This document shows, piece by piece, positions 36,092-49,563 of a stretch of DNA of 64,000 nt (within the stretch, counting starts at the first letter, position 1; every line of letters begins with the position of its first letter). Made by a program: the position numbers and the translations under genes. The notes under the pieces are model-generated. The model was not told where the DNA came from. It saw nothing but the letters and a program-made list of their open reading frames with translations, and searched no databases. The stretch lies in NCBI GenBank assembly GCA_024699855.1, contig JAMPIQ010000002.1, positions 12,338,001 through 12,402,000 on the forward strand. Direction: 5' to 3'. This stretch comes from Aphelenchoides besseyi. Taxonomy: Eukaryota > Nematoda > Chromadorea > Rhabditida > Aphelenchoididae.

Positions 36092-39000
36092 ATGCATTGG
36101 AGTTCGAAGTTTTTGTCCTCATTTCCTCTACTACTATTGTTGTGTAGTGCATTGGTTTCGGTTCATGGAGCGTATTTTTCTCAGTTTTCACGTAAGGAGC
36201 TTGATCACGATCAATGCTACGATCAAACCGGACGTCCGATTCGTTGTGTGCCCGATTTCATCAACGCAGCTTTTGGAAAGCCGGTAGTTGCGTCGAGCAC
36301 ATGTGGACAAAAGAAACCTGATCGGTAGGTAGTTTTTGATCACTAAAATTCCACAAACATCTATTCGATAACTTCGAATGTTTTTAAACTTCTGCGATCT
36401 ACAGTATGCTCTGGTTGCTTTCATCAACGATCATTCAATCTCGTTACGCTTTTATTGTTTCACGGCTATTGCCAATTGACATTTTGACATGACATTCCAA
36501 TTGAAACAGATGTCCGATGCGCTTTTTTCAAACGATTAGTTGAAAAGGTCATCACCTCATTCTTGTCAGTTTGCCAAATGACCACCCTTTTGCTTTGGTC
36601 GATAATCAATCAGCAATTTGTCGCTAATTGCATTGCACAACAAATCGGATGTTAACAAGTAGACGGAAGGTAATCCGTTAAACGGCCGTAGGGCGGCAAT
36701 CACACCGCAAATCTTCGAGACACCCGATTGAACGTTGACGTGCGGGTGGCGACCAACCGCGTCCTCGAATTTGGCCAATGTGGAACAGCTGAGCGCGGTG
36801 TTTATGGTGGCGAAGACAAGGCGGCATGCTTTTCTTGTTGCCAGATTAGCAGACCGCTAGTTGAAGCAGGCGGGCAACAAGCGAGAGATGTGTGTCTCCA
36901 CACTTGCGGATTAAGACGGATGTGCCAATTGCAATTCGATCTGTCAGGATCGATTTCCGGACATTCACAAACCGGTAGACAAGTGCCTGTGGCATCACAG
37001 AATGTCGAAAATTCAATTACCGTATCGAATGTCGAACGATGCAAAAGTGTCAGAAACATCGAACGCATAAAAACCCGGCAACTGATCGATGCAACGACAT
37101 GCGGCGAGCTGTTTTTTTATTTCTTCGGAACAAATTGCTTCTGCTCAAGGTCTTTGATGCGCATTTTTCAAATTTGTTAATCGTCTTCTTAGCACGTTCA
37201 CAGAACACTGCGGGAGACGAACAACGGCGGTTTGCTTTTACTCAACTTTACCGTTCCGTGTATTAAGCATTGGAATATGTTTGATAACATACAATTGGAT
37301 TTGTTTCAATGCCAAATGCTCGTTCTTTTCGACACTAAAAATGCTGACAAAAACAACGGAACAATCGAATTGAATCAAGAGATGATCTGAAGACTTGCGC
37401 TCTTACGGCGAATTGCCAATCGGTGCGCAAATCCTGCACTTGTATATTCAATTGCTGTTCATTGATCTCATGGATATCGCTTGTGCGGTGTCATGAGATG
37501 GGAATTATTGAGACTCAACGATCTTTGTCATCGGCCGCATTCAACCTCAAGTGCACCAGAAGGGCAACGATCAGTCCAAGGGCACTTGACATTCTTATTA
37601 AGTGGTATTGCAACTTCTACTGCAACATCGTTGATACTACTTGATTACACACAATCTTAGCGGCAATTTTGTTTCATAATCAAAATAATCTAATTAGAAC
37701 AATAACAACGATTCTGACCTCGAAATTTTCAGATTCTGTTTAACTCGTGAATCTAAAGGAACGTTGGTTGGCGAACAATGTGACATCTGCGATGCATCAG
37801 ATTGGCGAACAGCTCATCCGCCGTCGCTGTTAACTGATCTGAGTACCTCACGTAATCAAACGTGTTGGGTTTCGGAACCTTCGATCGAGTATCCGCACAA
37901 CGTTTCTTTGACTTTGTCATTGGGCAAGAAGTTCGAGTTAACGTACGTTTCCTTGCAATTCTGTGGACGTATGGCCGAGTCGATGGCGATTTACAAGTCG
38001 ACTAATTTCGGCCGGACGTGGACTCCATTTCAATTCTTTTCGACGGAGTGCGAGAAGATTTATCAACGGATTCCCAATATTCCAATTGGACGACACAACG
38101 AACAGGTTCGTTCATGCATAGGCCTCAGATTCGATAAACTAATTTGCGTTATGACTTCCGTCTACTTGATTTTTGCTAAAAAATGAATGCCAACTGTAGA
38201 CAAAGGAAGTGAGAGTCAATCAACAACACCAAAAAACTATTGTTGACCGGAACTCGGTACCATGCAGTGGAATCTTTAATCGAATTTTCTAGGAAGCTAG
38301 ATGCCTTAGCACTCATCTAACCGGCAAATCCAATAATCAAGTGGCATTTGCAACGCTCGAGAATCGACCATCCGCCTACGAATTTGAGCATTCGCCCGTG
38401 CTTCAAGTAAGTGCGAGATCAACAAACGCAATTGAAATCAACAAATTCAATGAGCTTAAATCTTTAGGATTGGGTAACCGCCACAGACATAAAAATCACG
38501 TTCAATCGTCTCAGTCCAGAGCAGGTCAGTAAAGGTCATCACTTATGACTAAAACTCACGCAAATTGCCGATTAACTTCAAACTGTTTTCTGAAATTAGC
38601 AACAAACACGTGATTGTATTTTAAGCCAATTTCGTCCAAACATGCAAAACTAATCGTAGTTGAGTTTAGGCGGATGTCTACGGTGTTTCCGAAAACAACT
38701 CCACTGCTCCTTTGGATGTTGCAATGCAACGTTACGTTTACGCACTTTCCGAATTGGCTGTCGGTGGACGCTGTAAATGCAATGGACATGCTTCTCGATG
38801 TGTTTTTGATAAGAACGGTCGCTATTCCTGCAACTGCAAACACAATACTGCGGGTGCGGACTGCGAGAAATGTAAACTCTTCCACTACGATCGTCCATGG
38901 GCTCGAGCGACGGCCGAGGATGCGAACGCGTGTGTTGGTATGTTTTCTTCGATTAATTTAATTGGAGAAACTTGATACGAGCGCTTAAAAACATGTCAAC

Positions 39001-42000
39001 GAAATCGTGGATTGAGTGTGAATTAGCGCTGATCAATTGCTTGTGTGCTTTCGAATTGCCCATGCGTCCCAACAAATTGTCTCTCCGCTTTCCCGTTAGA
39101 AATCTCTGGGGATAGCCGAAACGATTAACAGATCGTAAAAGTTGATTGCCGCTTGAGAAATCCAATCAGCATTGTTCGCTATAAAGAAGTCCGATGTAAT
39201 TCAACGGACCGAGAATCCTTTCGTTCAGTGAAAGTGGACACGCTTTCATCTCAACGCTTTCGAATGCTCATCATGGCAAAAGAAAGTCTATGGCTGTTGG
39301 GGTGCGCAAGAATTCTTTGAAAATTTGAAATCGTGCTTGCGCAGTGTACACTCGTGTTCCAAAAGCACAACCATCGAGAGCAAACCTCTCAACGAACTGA
39401 AAAATCAGTTTGCACCTCACAAGAAGGACAACGCAGCGGGATGGCCGTCGAAACACTTGTAAAAATCCTTCATGGTCAACGTCTTGATTGAGAAGATTGG
39501 CAAAAGAAACCTCTATTTCGTAGATTAAGCCGGGTGTATTCTTGCCAACTACCGTAGAAACAAAAGGAAATACGACCACTAAGCAATTTACAGCAACGAT
39601 TTTATGAGCGTTTCGGATCCCGATTGTAAATCAGTAGGTCGCGAGTGGTTGTTTTCTAATTGTCGTATGTTGCCATTTAGTTGTAATGCCATAAATTTCA
39701 ATTCGTCAACTTTTCCGACATCACTGAAACTTCGACTAGACTCTCAGGTTTTGTCCCTTCAATTTGCAACTGAACCCCCAGGGGCGACGTGCGGTTTTGG
39801 CACGTTTGCGGATTTGAAGGATGAGCGTTGGAAGTGTGGAAAAAATAGTTTATTTCCTCTAACTCCCCGGAGTGCAAACATCGTCGTTGAGAATCAACCG
39901 GCCGCGCGAAGTGTCCGCGGTGGGTCGTCTGTCAATAACAATGAAATAAGTGTGAAAACAGAAGCGTCAAGAGTTTAAAGACTCTTCAAATCCTCAAGCG
40001 CATATTTCATTTCACAACATCGCCAACTCATCTGCGCATATGAAATCGAATTTGCATACGATTCCAACAAACAAACGTCTGTTGTTCGCTCGGGATGTAA
40101 ATTGGACGGTCGACGCAAACAATCTGGGATTCCGGATTCACGCAAACCGTCCGGCAATTTACCGTACGACGTCTCGCTGTTTGTGCGCGACGTCGATTAG
40201 CAATCAAGTTGAGCGCATCGTATTAAAAGGTGTGAAATGAGGAGAAAAGAGGAGGATCATGCGCACGACGTTGTGAACGAGTCGATTCGTTAGTTTTGAA
40301 TGGGAATTCGGTTTTCCGTTCCTCGATTCGATTATTGGCCGACAAACAGGAAGAAGAAAACACCGCCGAGAGTTTGCGCATTTTATTGCCATTTAACGAG
40401 TTTTTCGTCGGGTCATTCATCGACTTCAACGAAAATTGATTGTCTGCAACTAAACACACACATTCAAAAGATGTCGATGATGTCGGTAAACTTTTCGTCA
40501 TGATCATTTTCGGCAAACAGTCGGCGCTTTTTGTGCGTCGATCCGATTGCGCAACAAGTGAGTTTGTGCGTCTCGACCAAACGTTTGAATGTAAAGTGAC
40601 ATTCGGTTTTTTGCGGATCGCACAAACTCGGGAATCTTCTTCGACGTGAAGATTTTATGTCCGCAAAGTTTGTCGACAAAACAAATTCGCCTATTCACCT
40701 TCGAATTCGTTGCAAATGACGGAAACTTGTCGGGGGTCAACAACAATCGAAAACGAAGTTAAAAGACCAAAAACATCACTATTGCATTGTAATTCTTGTG
40801 TTTCTAGCTTGCAATTGCAATTTACACGCTCGAAAGTGTCGTTTCAACATGGAACTCTATCGGTTGAGTGGAAACAAAAGCGGTGGAATTTGTATCAATT
40901 GCCGGCACAATACCGCCGGACGCAATTGTCATTACTGTCGACCGAGCTACTTTCGCGATCTACAACGTCCAATGACTCATCGAAAAGCCTGTAGACGTGA
41001 GTTTTCGTTCTTCTTGAAACATCTTTTATTACATCACTTCGTCCCGTTGACCACACTCGATGTCCACAAGGAATTTGTGAACATGTACGAGGTGGAACGG
41101 CTCTTGTTATTAGTCTCTGTCCAAGCTTCTATTTTAAACTAAACAGAAACTCTTGAGTAAAATTTAATTTGTCAAAAAAAAGAAACTTTACGAAAACGAT
41201 TGGACCACGTTCTTTTAAAGTTTAGGACTGAAGAACATTTACGAAATGAAATTGAACACATTTGCAGCGTGTAATTGCCATCCAATTGGATCCTTGTCGA
41301 AGAACTGCAATCAAACAAGTGGACAGTGCATTTGCAAGCCGGGAGTAACCGGAATCACGTGCAATCGATGTGCCAAAGGATTCGAGCAAAGTCGTTCGCC
41401 AATTACTCCGTGCATCGGTAGGTTGTTAATTGAAATTCGATTTCCTATGCACAATCGGCTGAGCATAGATGTTCGATGATATGTGCTTTCATTCGCGCAT
41501 TACACCAAATCTCCGTGGGAATATGCCAAGCGATTAGTTGAACTGCAATTCGCGCACTTATTTCTGAAGCATCTACACGAGAGTTTTGCATATTAGATCT
41601 CGTAAACAACTACGCACCAAAACAACCTTTCCGTTACTGTAAAACATTTTAATGGTCAATTGGTCTAAGAAATGGACACGTGGCAGACGGAAATTGCATC
41701 CATCAAATAACCTTTCGAATTCCCTTCCCGACATTTCTTCAGCGCTTACAATGATTTCCGGTGGTCAAAAATCGATTTCCGTCGAATCGTTTGGCAACAT
41801 AGGAGTTTTGCAGTTCAATTCACTGATTAAAACGAATTCTTGCAGCAATCCCAACAACCACAACCACAGAACTACCAAAAAGTAAGAGATGCAGAGAAAT
41901 CCAGAATAATAACTTCTTATCGTTTAGTCACCTGTAATTCATGTCGTGCAACAACCGGAAAGCTAACTCAAAAAAAGTACTGTCGTAGAGAATATGGTAA

Positions 42001-42409
42001 GAGATGGACGAATCTCATTGATCCGAGAGTTGTTTCAGCTGTGAAGATTCAAGTTTTGGGAGTTGAACAAGTGGACGATTGGAGCAAATACTTCGTGCGA
42101 GTGGAAGAGATTATTAAACGTCGCGGCAATGGTCTCTATCAAGTTCGTTATGGGAAAATGTTCTTCTGGGTACCCCAAACGGAAGTAACATGCAATTGCC
42201 CGGCTATTCAAAACGGACAAAGTTATCTTCTGATGGGTCGCGAGTTGGAGGTGGATGATGAGCGATCGGGATTTGTATTCAACAAATATACGATGGTTAT
42301 GCCGTGGAACAAAGAAATGACCGCAAAATTGGAGCGGTTTTCGCGTCGAGAACTACACGGTTTCTGTCCACATCGACGAAAAGCGACAAAAACTCAAAAC
42401 GAGATCTAG
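36092..42409 (+). CDS. unc-6: netrin (UNC-6 orthologue)
   Basis: Nine exons, 36092-36324, 37733-38105, 38293-38406, 38468-38524, 38670-38937, 40808-40990, 41268-41417, 41846-41881 and 41928-42409, close in frame to 631 residues (C. elegans UNC-6: 612). A signal peptide (1-26) is cut before AYFSQFS, the UNC-6 mature start. The laminin N-terminal domain VI follows (exons 1-5), with [16 protein letters not shown] nearly identical to UNC-6. Then come three laminin-EGF modules: [26 protein letters not shown] and [14 protein letters not shown] short Thr-rich linker leads to the C-terminal NTR/C345C domain with its Cys pattern and a basic tail. Netrin is a secreted axon-guidance cue read by UNC-40/DCC and UNC-5. 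Two introns are long (1,408 and 1,870 nt), unlike the rest of the window, and may hold enhancers. Confidence 0.97.
36325..37732. other. long first intron of netrin
   Basis: A 1.4-kb intron between GTAGGT and TTTCAG. It is GC-richer than the exon-poor flanks around 36560-37080 and contains frames on both strands, including a Cys-rich minus-strand frame at 37068-36802 without splice support. Regulatory content is possible but not demonstrable. Confidence 0.5.
38938..40807. other. long intron of netrin with possible nested ORF
   Basis: A 1.87-kb intron between laminin-EGF modules 1 and 2. It contains a 124-codon plus-strand frame (39604-39978) with an ATG and four cysteines, and opposite-strand frames. 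None has recognisable domains. It is either a chance frame or an unannotated nested gene. Confidence 0.4.
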
Positions 42410-43473
42410 ACACACTGCTTTCCTTCAGAACTTTTATCTCTTTTCCAATCTTAGCATACGTAAAACTATGAAATGATCCATAGGGATGAATGGATTGCGG
42501 CGGAAAAGAACGCAAAAGTACGTGGTATGAGTCTTATTTCTTAAGTTTTGAGTCAGCAATATTCGTGGGAGAATGTTCGACAAAGTCGATAGTCCACTTA
42601 CCTGCTTCCGCGTTGTCGCTCTTCTTCTGCAGTCTGCTCGACTTTCTTGATATTTCCTCTCCATTGTTTCCTTCTTTATATTCTTACAACTTTTCTGAAT
42701 TCGTGAAGTCAAGTGGAAATATGGGCCAAGAACGTTAGAGTTTGAAGGCACATTCTTCGACGACTCTCATGCATACCAAAACCAGTACAATTGAACGCCA
42801 TCGCTAACATCCACTTCAGCATGTGGTCCAAAGGTTAACTCTTAACTCTTGCAAGACTTAAAATAGTTCTAATTTGTTCCAAGTTGTTTCGTTTCCCATC
42901 ATTTTAAAAGCGATCAAATTCCGTCTGATTGTTCAACTACTGTCGATGAAATTTCACATCTCGATCTCGTCTCTGTTGTTCCAATTCATGTCCGTTAGAC
43001 CTTGTGTAACTACCACGATATTCGAATAACTAATTCGTTAACTAATTAAGTACCATTGAGTATACAAATGATGCCATTAGATTTTTAATTGCTCTCTTTT
43101 TGAGCACAAACTCATCAGTTTTTTGATGTGATTGTCCGGCTACTTTCTTTCCTCACTTTCTGTTATTTATTCTTTCAATAAACAAAATTACTTTACGAAA
43201 TGATTTCAAATTAATGAATGATGGGAATTGAAAAGTAGGAAGGAATTTACTAAGTACAAAGCTCTCAAATGACATTTACATAATCACCGGCACGAAATAC
43301 TCGAATCTATCAATTTGACTATGCCGTTTGCTACGAAAAAGTTTACATAAACACAAGATGAAGTGTACAAGGTTTGCAAAGTGGGAGAAAAGCATTGTAT
43401 GCTCAAGAAAAAGATTAAGCGTCATTATGGATATACTGAGAAAATGGGATGGATAATGCAATGTATGAATGTG
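42410..43473. other. convergent intergenic region
   Basis: Lies between the netrin stop and the MICAL-like stop, which face each other. It should contain both 3' UTRs. AATAAA-type signals are visible at about 43176-43182 (+). No gene is supported. Confidence 0.5.
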
Positions 43474-45533
43474 TTAGAAGGCTTTTTTGATGCGCTTCAC
43501 AAAATCACGTTTCTTTTTCGCAGATTCGCGAACTTTCGGCGACATGTCTTCCATCACCGACGGAATGGCAACAGTACGATCTTCGAGTCGTAATTTGACT
43601 TCAAGTTTCATCAACTGGGCTCGTAAGTTGGCGTGAACTGATTGGTCTCCGTGTCTGTCGATACGTTCAATGGCATTCGACAGTAGTTTGCGCATGTATC
43701 TAAATTAAGCACAACTAAATGACTAAACAGCTATGACATACGCGTGAACGATCATCGATCCCAAAATCAAATTGTCGTGTTTTTCTTTCATTCGCTGAGC
43801 CCACGAATCGAGAATCTGATTCTTCTCCCATTTGAAACCTTCTTTTCCGATCTCTTTTAACAACGTACGTTCCGACTCTTTGGCCGAACGTTCGATGTAA
43901 TCGAGAGTCTTTATGACCTTGTCGAGTTCGTGCAACAACTTCGGTTTGTCATAGTCACTCATGTCGATAAGACGCTAGAAACAAACAATAGCCATATAAA
44001 GTACAATTAAATCGTATACTCACTTTTTTACACAAAACCAACGATGAAGGCATATAGAATTGGAATGATGATTCGCAGTCTTCATCTAAGTACAAGTTTT
44101 TCAAATTGGGATACAACATCTTGTTGTCAGCATCTACATGCTTTTGCTCAACTTTGGATACTTCCTTCGGTTCAGTGCTAATAGGATTTGTAACGTGAGT
44201 ACTAAAGATACTCAAATCAATCACCTTGCAATAATCGACTTACTTTTTCTCATCCGCGGTCATAACAGCTGATGTGCGTTCTGCTGCTTTTGGCGTAGTT
44301 AGTTTGCGAGGTGCCGGCACAGGAGCTGTGATTGTTTCAACATGTTCAACATCAGACTCCGAATCAGAAGACGTATCACCAAACGGATTCAAACAAGAAA
44401 TATTATCGCTCTGAAACAGTATAAACAACCTTCTTTCAACAAACTTACAAGTTCATCAGCGTCCTCATCAGCAAATGGATTCAATTGTTCTGGATAGCTC
44501 AGCATCTCCCAATTCCCATCACCCGAATGCTCAGATCCACCATTTCCGTCTTTGGCCATTGCTTTACTGCTCGAAGAAACCGTAGATATCGGTGAAATGG
44601 CCGATTTGTTCTCAGTGGGTGTTTCGAGAATTGCGGAAACATTTTGATCGTTAGTGCTCGCTGGTTTTCCATCTTCATTCGATGGTGTAGTTTCGACTTG
44701 AAGTTTTTTGGTTGGTGGCGGAGGACGAGCCGGTGGTTTAGCTTTGATTTTCACGTTTTCAAACGATTGCTGAATACCAAATCGTATGAATGAAAACATT
44801 GACAAAGACCCACCAGTTCGTTTCCAGAAAATGCTTGATTAACCAAATGCTCAAAACACTCCAAACGATTGCCGGCAACAATACGAAACAGTCCCAGGAA
44901 CTGTCTTCGACCACACAAATGACAGTGCATACACGAACGATGAAACGTCTTCTCAGCCACAACAATCCGCTCGATGTACATCACATCTTTTCCGCATTTT
45001 AAACAAATCGGTTTATTCGTGTAAAAACCACCGGCAATTCCGAAATCGGGCGAAGGAATTTGAGAGATAATCTCTGAAGTTTTGTGATTAGCAATTGTTA
45101 TACATGCGAGATTTCCTACCAGGTTTATAGTCAGCCAAAGCCGATTTCAGGAATATGACCGTGCCAAAAAGTCCGAGTTTTAAGCTCTGTTCATTTCCGG
45201 CCAAATCAGAACCCACGAGACACGTGTGTATGCCAAGTTTATATTGTGCAATAGACAAAAGCTGTAAAAGTGGATGGTTCTAGTCGACAATTACCATCGA
45301 CTCACTTTTTCGAAGGGTATTGGATCAGAGACGACGATGTCTTGAGATGTACGGCTGATTTCCGAACTCAACATTTTTGCAAAAAACCTAAAAAGATATC
45401 AATTAAAAACAACATGATTGTTTTTTGTAAGTTACTCTTTTAATGGTGCTGAATCACCGTTTATCCAAAAACACGAGTTGCTCGGCAATCCGACCGAAAC
45501 GGCCCATTTTTGTGCCTTCTTTTGATAGCCCAT
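43474..45533 (-). CDS. MICAL-like protein with atypical CH-like, LIM and bMERB-like domains
   Basis: Nine exons, 45533-45436, 45387-45306, 45261-45120, 45073-44814, 44769-44449, 44410-44244, 44201-44024, 43974-43742 and 43699-43474, close in frame to 568 residues. The first 105 residues resemble a weak calponin-homology domain. A LIM domain follows (about 125-180), with CLKC, HRSCMHCHLC and a degenerate last zinc pair: CFEH stands where a C-x2-C/H group is expected. Proline-rich linkers (PPARPPPP, APVPAPR) and two acidic NPF motifs (NPFADED, NPFGDTSSD) come next; NPF followed by acids binds EHD-protein EH domains. The C-terminal 150 residues are helical and charged like the bMERB (DUF3585) Rab-binding domain of the MICAL-L family. 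The protein probably links Rab GTPases to EHD membrane recycling. The flavoprotein monooxygenase of MICAL is absent. Confidence 0.8.
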
Positions 45534-45779
45534 CAGTTTACGTAAATGTAGGGAAAAAAGTCAAATGACCACTACGCATGCCACTCCAGAGTCGGAACGA
45601 CGCAGTGAAATGAAACACAGAGAATCACACATGACATAAAAAACAGCTTATGTCTTTAGTATCAGAGCTGCGCCCTACCGAATCGTATGGCGCACTTTAC
45701 AGAAATCGTAACTTCGAATGTTCAGCGGCATTACTCAAATAAACGTGGTCTGAATGCTATTTGAACAATTTACTTCGAT
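45534..45779. promoter_or_regulatory. divergent promoter region of MICAL-like and M16 genes
   Basis: The two start codons are 246 nt apart on opposite strands, so this stretch must contain both 5' UTRs and promoters unless upstream non-coding exons exist. No TATA box is visible near either start. This is inferred from gene layout only. Confidence 0.5.
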
Positions 45780-48700
45780 ATGAAACGCAAGCAATTCGAT
45801 GCAGACAATTTGCCCTATGAGCTAGTGCACAGTGAAAAGTATTTGGGTAAGATTCCGGTCCACATTTACCAACACAAGTTGTTCGGTTTGTGGTTTTGTT
45901 TCGTTGAGCATCGTACAAATGTGACCAGAACGACGTTAAATTACGGTAATAATTGTTTTCTATTGTACACCTTCACGTTTATTGTTCAGCAACGATCTCA
46001 ACCAAACCCGGACTTCAACATCGCACCGCGCATTTTCTTTTGGATGCAATCTCTACGTCTTTATCTCACCCATTATCTGAAGTAAACAAGTTGCACCACT
46101 ACGTTGCCAACATCTATTCATCGAGCGGTCTGAACGTTGACATCGGCCAAGTAAGTTATCCGTCGTTCTCTTGTGCATTTAAGATCTAGGGTTCTACATC
46201 GTTTTCGTTTAACTCTCTTGGCAATTCTGGTTACACGCAATTGATATGCACGATATTGGAGGAATTAGCCAAATTGGATTTCTTCGATCTTCAACAGCTC
46301 AAAAAACTGCGCAGTTTGAAGAGTAGCTATTGCGGTGGTGCGATTTACTTGGAACAGCTTGTGGAGAACGATAATCCTTTGCACAACCTTGTGAGCAAGA
46401 CGCGTGTCGAACATGTTTTCACGAATACACCGCTAGCAACTCAACCGTCAGCTCCGTGCTCAAACATCAATTCAGACGATTGCATAGCAGAGGCATTCAG
46501 TTGCTTCAAAACATTTTTCAATGCGCCAAATGCGTGGATTTTTGCTTCTGGTGAAATCAACGCAGACGACGATATCGCCGTCTTCGACAGCATTGACATT
46601 CCCATTTCTGAACACACTTTTGGAGACCAAGCGGGAGCAATGGCTGAAGTAACTGTCGATGAATTGAGCAACCACTACAGCGATCCAATTGTTGTCTACG
46701 GTGTGTCGAAAAACAAAGAACAAGGTTTGATACAGTTGTCGTTTCTGGCCGGAGATCCAAGAGTAAGAGAACAACTCGATGTCCTATAATTCAATTCCTG
46801 TTTTAGAATGTTTCTTTTCTTAATGCAGTTGAAATACTACTCGAGTATTTGAATGCCACAGAAATGTCTCCACTTGCCAAGAATTTGGTGTATAATTCAA
46901 AACCAGTTTGTTCGAACGTAACCACAAACCTTAACGTTGCGCCAAAATGCGAAATTGTGATTGAACTATCGGGAGTGCCTGTCAAATGTTTGAACCGTTT
47001 TGCAATCGAAAGGTTTGTAGAAAACTAACTAATAGAACTTCTGTTTAAGGTTCTTCGAAGTACTTCGTTCACAAAAATGGGAACTAGCCACGCTCTGCGA
47101 GATTATTCGTTCGAAAATACGGAAATATCGTCATTCGGTAAGAAGAAAAAAAGTTCATTTTTATTTTAAAACTTCAGTTAAATGGCGATTTTACTGCGGA
47201 CGTGTTCGAACGTTTGAAGACCTTTCAACTGTACACAACGAGCACTTACGACTCGGTCTACTTGAGTCGTTTACTTAATCCAATCAACGTGCTTGAAGAG
47301 TTGTTACAAGTTTCCGAAGTTTATTGGCAAAAACTAGCAAACTCGGTATTCTCCGAAAACTGTGTTGCGATCATCGGATGTCCAGTGAAAAGCTTACTTA
47401 CTTCGAAAGCATATTTGCAGCAAGTTTTGAACGAAGAAAATCTCAAAATTCGAGCTTCCAATTCGGAAAACAACTCAACTGTTTGTTCATTCGAGATTAC
47501 GATTTTCATTTAATTTTTAGGAGTTAGTACAATCGGACTTTTTTTCCGATCTGCAATCAGTGGACGTAGCCGTTGCACCGATCACACCGCAACACATCGT
47601 TCATGCTTACGACTTGAAACCGTACTACTGGAACTTGAGTGGATCCAAAGTTCAATTGCTTCCTTCGTGGTTTGAATCAGTGAAATGCTGTATCGATGGA
47701 AATATTCCATTTAATATAACGCTGCACGATGCACCAACGGATTTTGTTAAGGTTTGCATGTTTATAATCATCGAGTTGAAATAGAACTTTAGGCGGTTTT
47801 CTTTTTCGATATCCGACACATCGATCTTCGACTTCGTTACTATCTCATGATCTTTAGTCAGTTACTACAATGTTCGACAACCACGCTAGATGGAATGCTC
47901 CGATCTCATAGCGAGTTCATCGCTGAACTGAATCGCGAAACGTTGAATTACCACATTGGAATGGGCTTTCAAGGAAAATATCGTCATCTCTTTCATTTAA
48001 CTTTTGAGGTCTGTTCGAAAGCACTGTCGTTGTAAATAATTGAATTTAGTTTCCTGCTAATCGATTCGAACTTTTGGAAAAGTGGATTAATGCCATCATG
48101 TGTGACTCGGTGTTTGACATTGAGAATGTCATTAATGTCGCTAAGAGCCTTGCATCGTTGGCTAGTGAAGCCTCCAACGATGCTCCTTCACTTTGTGTCG
48201 TTCTTATGAACTACATCAACTATAAGCACGGTATTTCTAGAAGCAATTACTAATTGAATGTTTGTGATTTCAGATTGCGAAGGTTATTTCCACCAAGAGT
48301 TGGTGTTGGAGAATTTTCACAGCGAATTGCATCGAGCACTTAAAGAAAATGCGAGTTTCCACAAACAGGTGATGGACGATTTGAACTTGTTACGACAACA
48401 GATTCTAAACTCATCACTTGATTTGCATTTGATTGGGGATCCTCGTCGTTTCAAATCGACACATTGTTTGAATTTTGTCGGTTTACAACGTTTTCGTTCT
48501 GTGAACAGAAGCAAGAAAATAACGGTGAATAGGAACCAATCAATTCGCTAACAATCAAAAAATGTTTTTGCAGATCGATTTGGATGCCGATGTTCGAGCG
48601 AATTGTCGATGGAGTCTAAAACAGCAAACACATCTGATACCGATTACAACTATCTCACCACTTGGTTATTTGATTGAGCGAGTGAACTTCAAAGTGGACG

Positions 48701-49357
48701 AGTACAGTGAACAACATGCTTCGCTTCTCATTTTCTGCAAATATATGTCAATAAAAGGCGGCATCTTTTGGCGGTTCATCAGTTACGAAGGAGATGCATT
48801 GCGCGTGCAATTGGAATATTGTGTCGAAGAACATACGCTTAGTTTGTTTATTGCTGGTGGCAAAGACTTGAAGAGAACGCGGGACTTAATCAACGTTCTA
48901 CTGGTAGGTGTTATAAGCTATAATTAAAATACACGTATACTTGTAGAAGCAAGTCGTAAGCAATAGCGTGGATAAAGTCCTATTTATGCTCTGCAAGAAA
49001 ACGATTTTGTCTGAATTGACGGAACCCTACGAAAACTTAAACTCGGCAGCTACAATGTCGATCTTGAACAATCTGAAAGGACGAACTACGGACTCCTTAA
49101 CGTAAAGTCAACTTGGAGAATTTTAACGTCATTTTCGGTTTAGTAGTTTCATGATTTCGATTTTGAATACGGAAGAACGCAAGTTTCGATACGACGTTTA
49201 TGATGCAATTCAACTGTTAGTTAACAAATACTACCAACGTGCCATAGTGTGTTCGGATTTCAATTTGGATGAGTGTGCTCAATCGTTCGACAATTTCATT
49301 CAAATGAACAGTGTCGTTAAACACAAAGGACGAGATGTTCTTGATATCGACTTGTAA
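45780..49357 (+). CDS. M16 metallopeptidase homologue (C05D11.1/Sdd3 type), probably inactive
   Basis: Thirteen exons, 45780-45945, 45990-46150, 46190-46762, 46807-47012, 47050-47137, 47178-47480, 47521-47751, 47793-48008, 48050-48230, 48274-48524, 48574-48903, 48947-49101 and 49144-49357, sum to 3,075 nt, exactly 1,024 codons plus stop. Length and order match the M16 family with four homologous alpha/beta domains. The C-terminal domain shows GGIFWRFISYEGDALRVQLEY, the counterpart of the GxLWxxIRGxGLAYG segment. In the first domain the zinc motif HxxEH, expected after GLP, reads GLQ-HRTAH at residues 66-70: both His remain but the catalytic Glu is Ala, and the following LEHLxFMG region is also changed. 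A second-zinc-ligand-like Glu (AIYLEQ) is present. I infer a pseudo-peptidase. Confidence 0.88.
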
Positions 49358-49432
49358 GACATTTTGTTGTCAAATTTTGACCGAGTTTTGTTGTTTTTGA
49401 AAGGATTCTGTTCGCAAATTGTTTTCGTTTAC

Positions 49433-49438
49433 AATAAA
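49433..49438 (+). terminator. polyadenylation signal of the M16 gene
   Basis: AATAAA 76 nt after the stop codon, in T-rich 3' flank. Confidence 0.6.
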
Positions 49439-49563
49439 ATTCTTTTGAACAAGGTTTCTGATTTACAAGTAACGCTCATTAGAACAAAATAGTCGAGAAG
49501 TCGAACTAAACAAAGTCAATGAAGCCATAAAGATTAAGCGCCGGGGTTTCAAAACGCCAAAAC

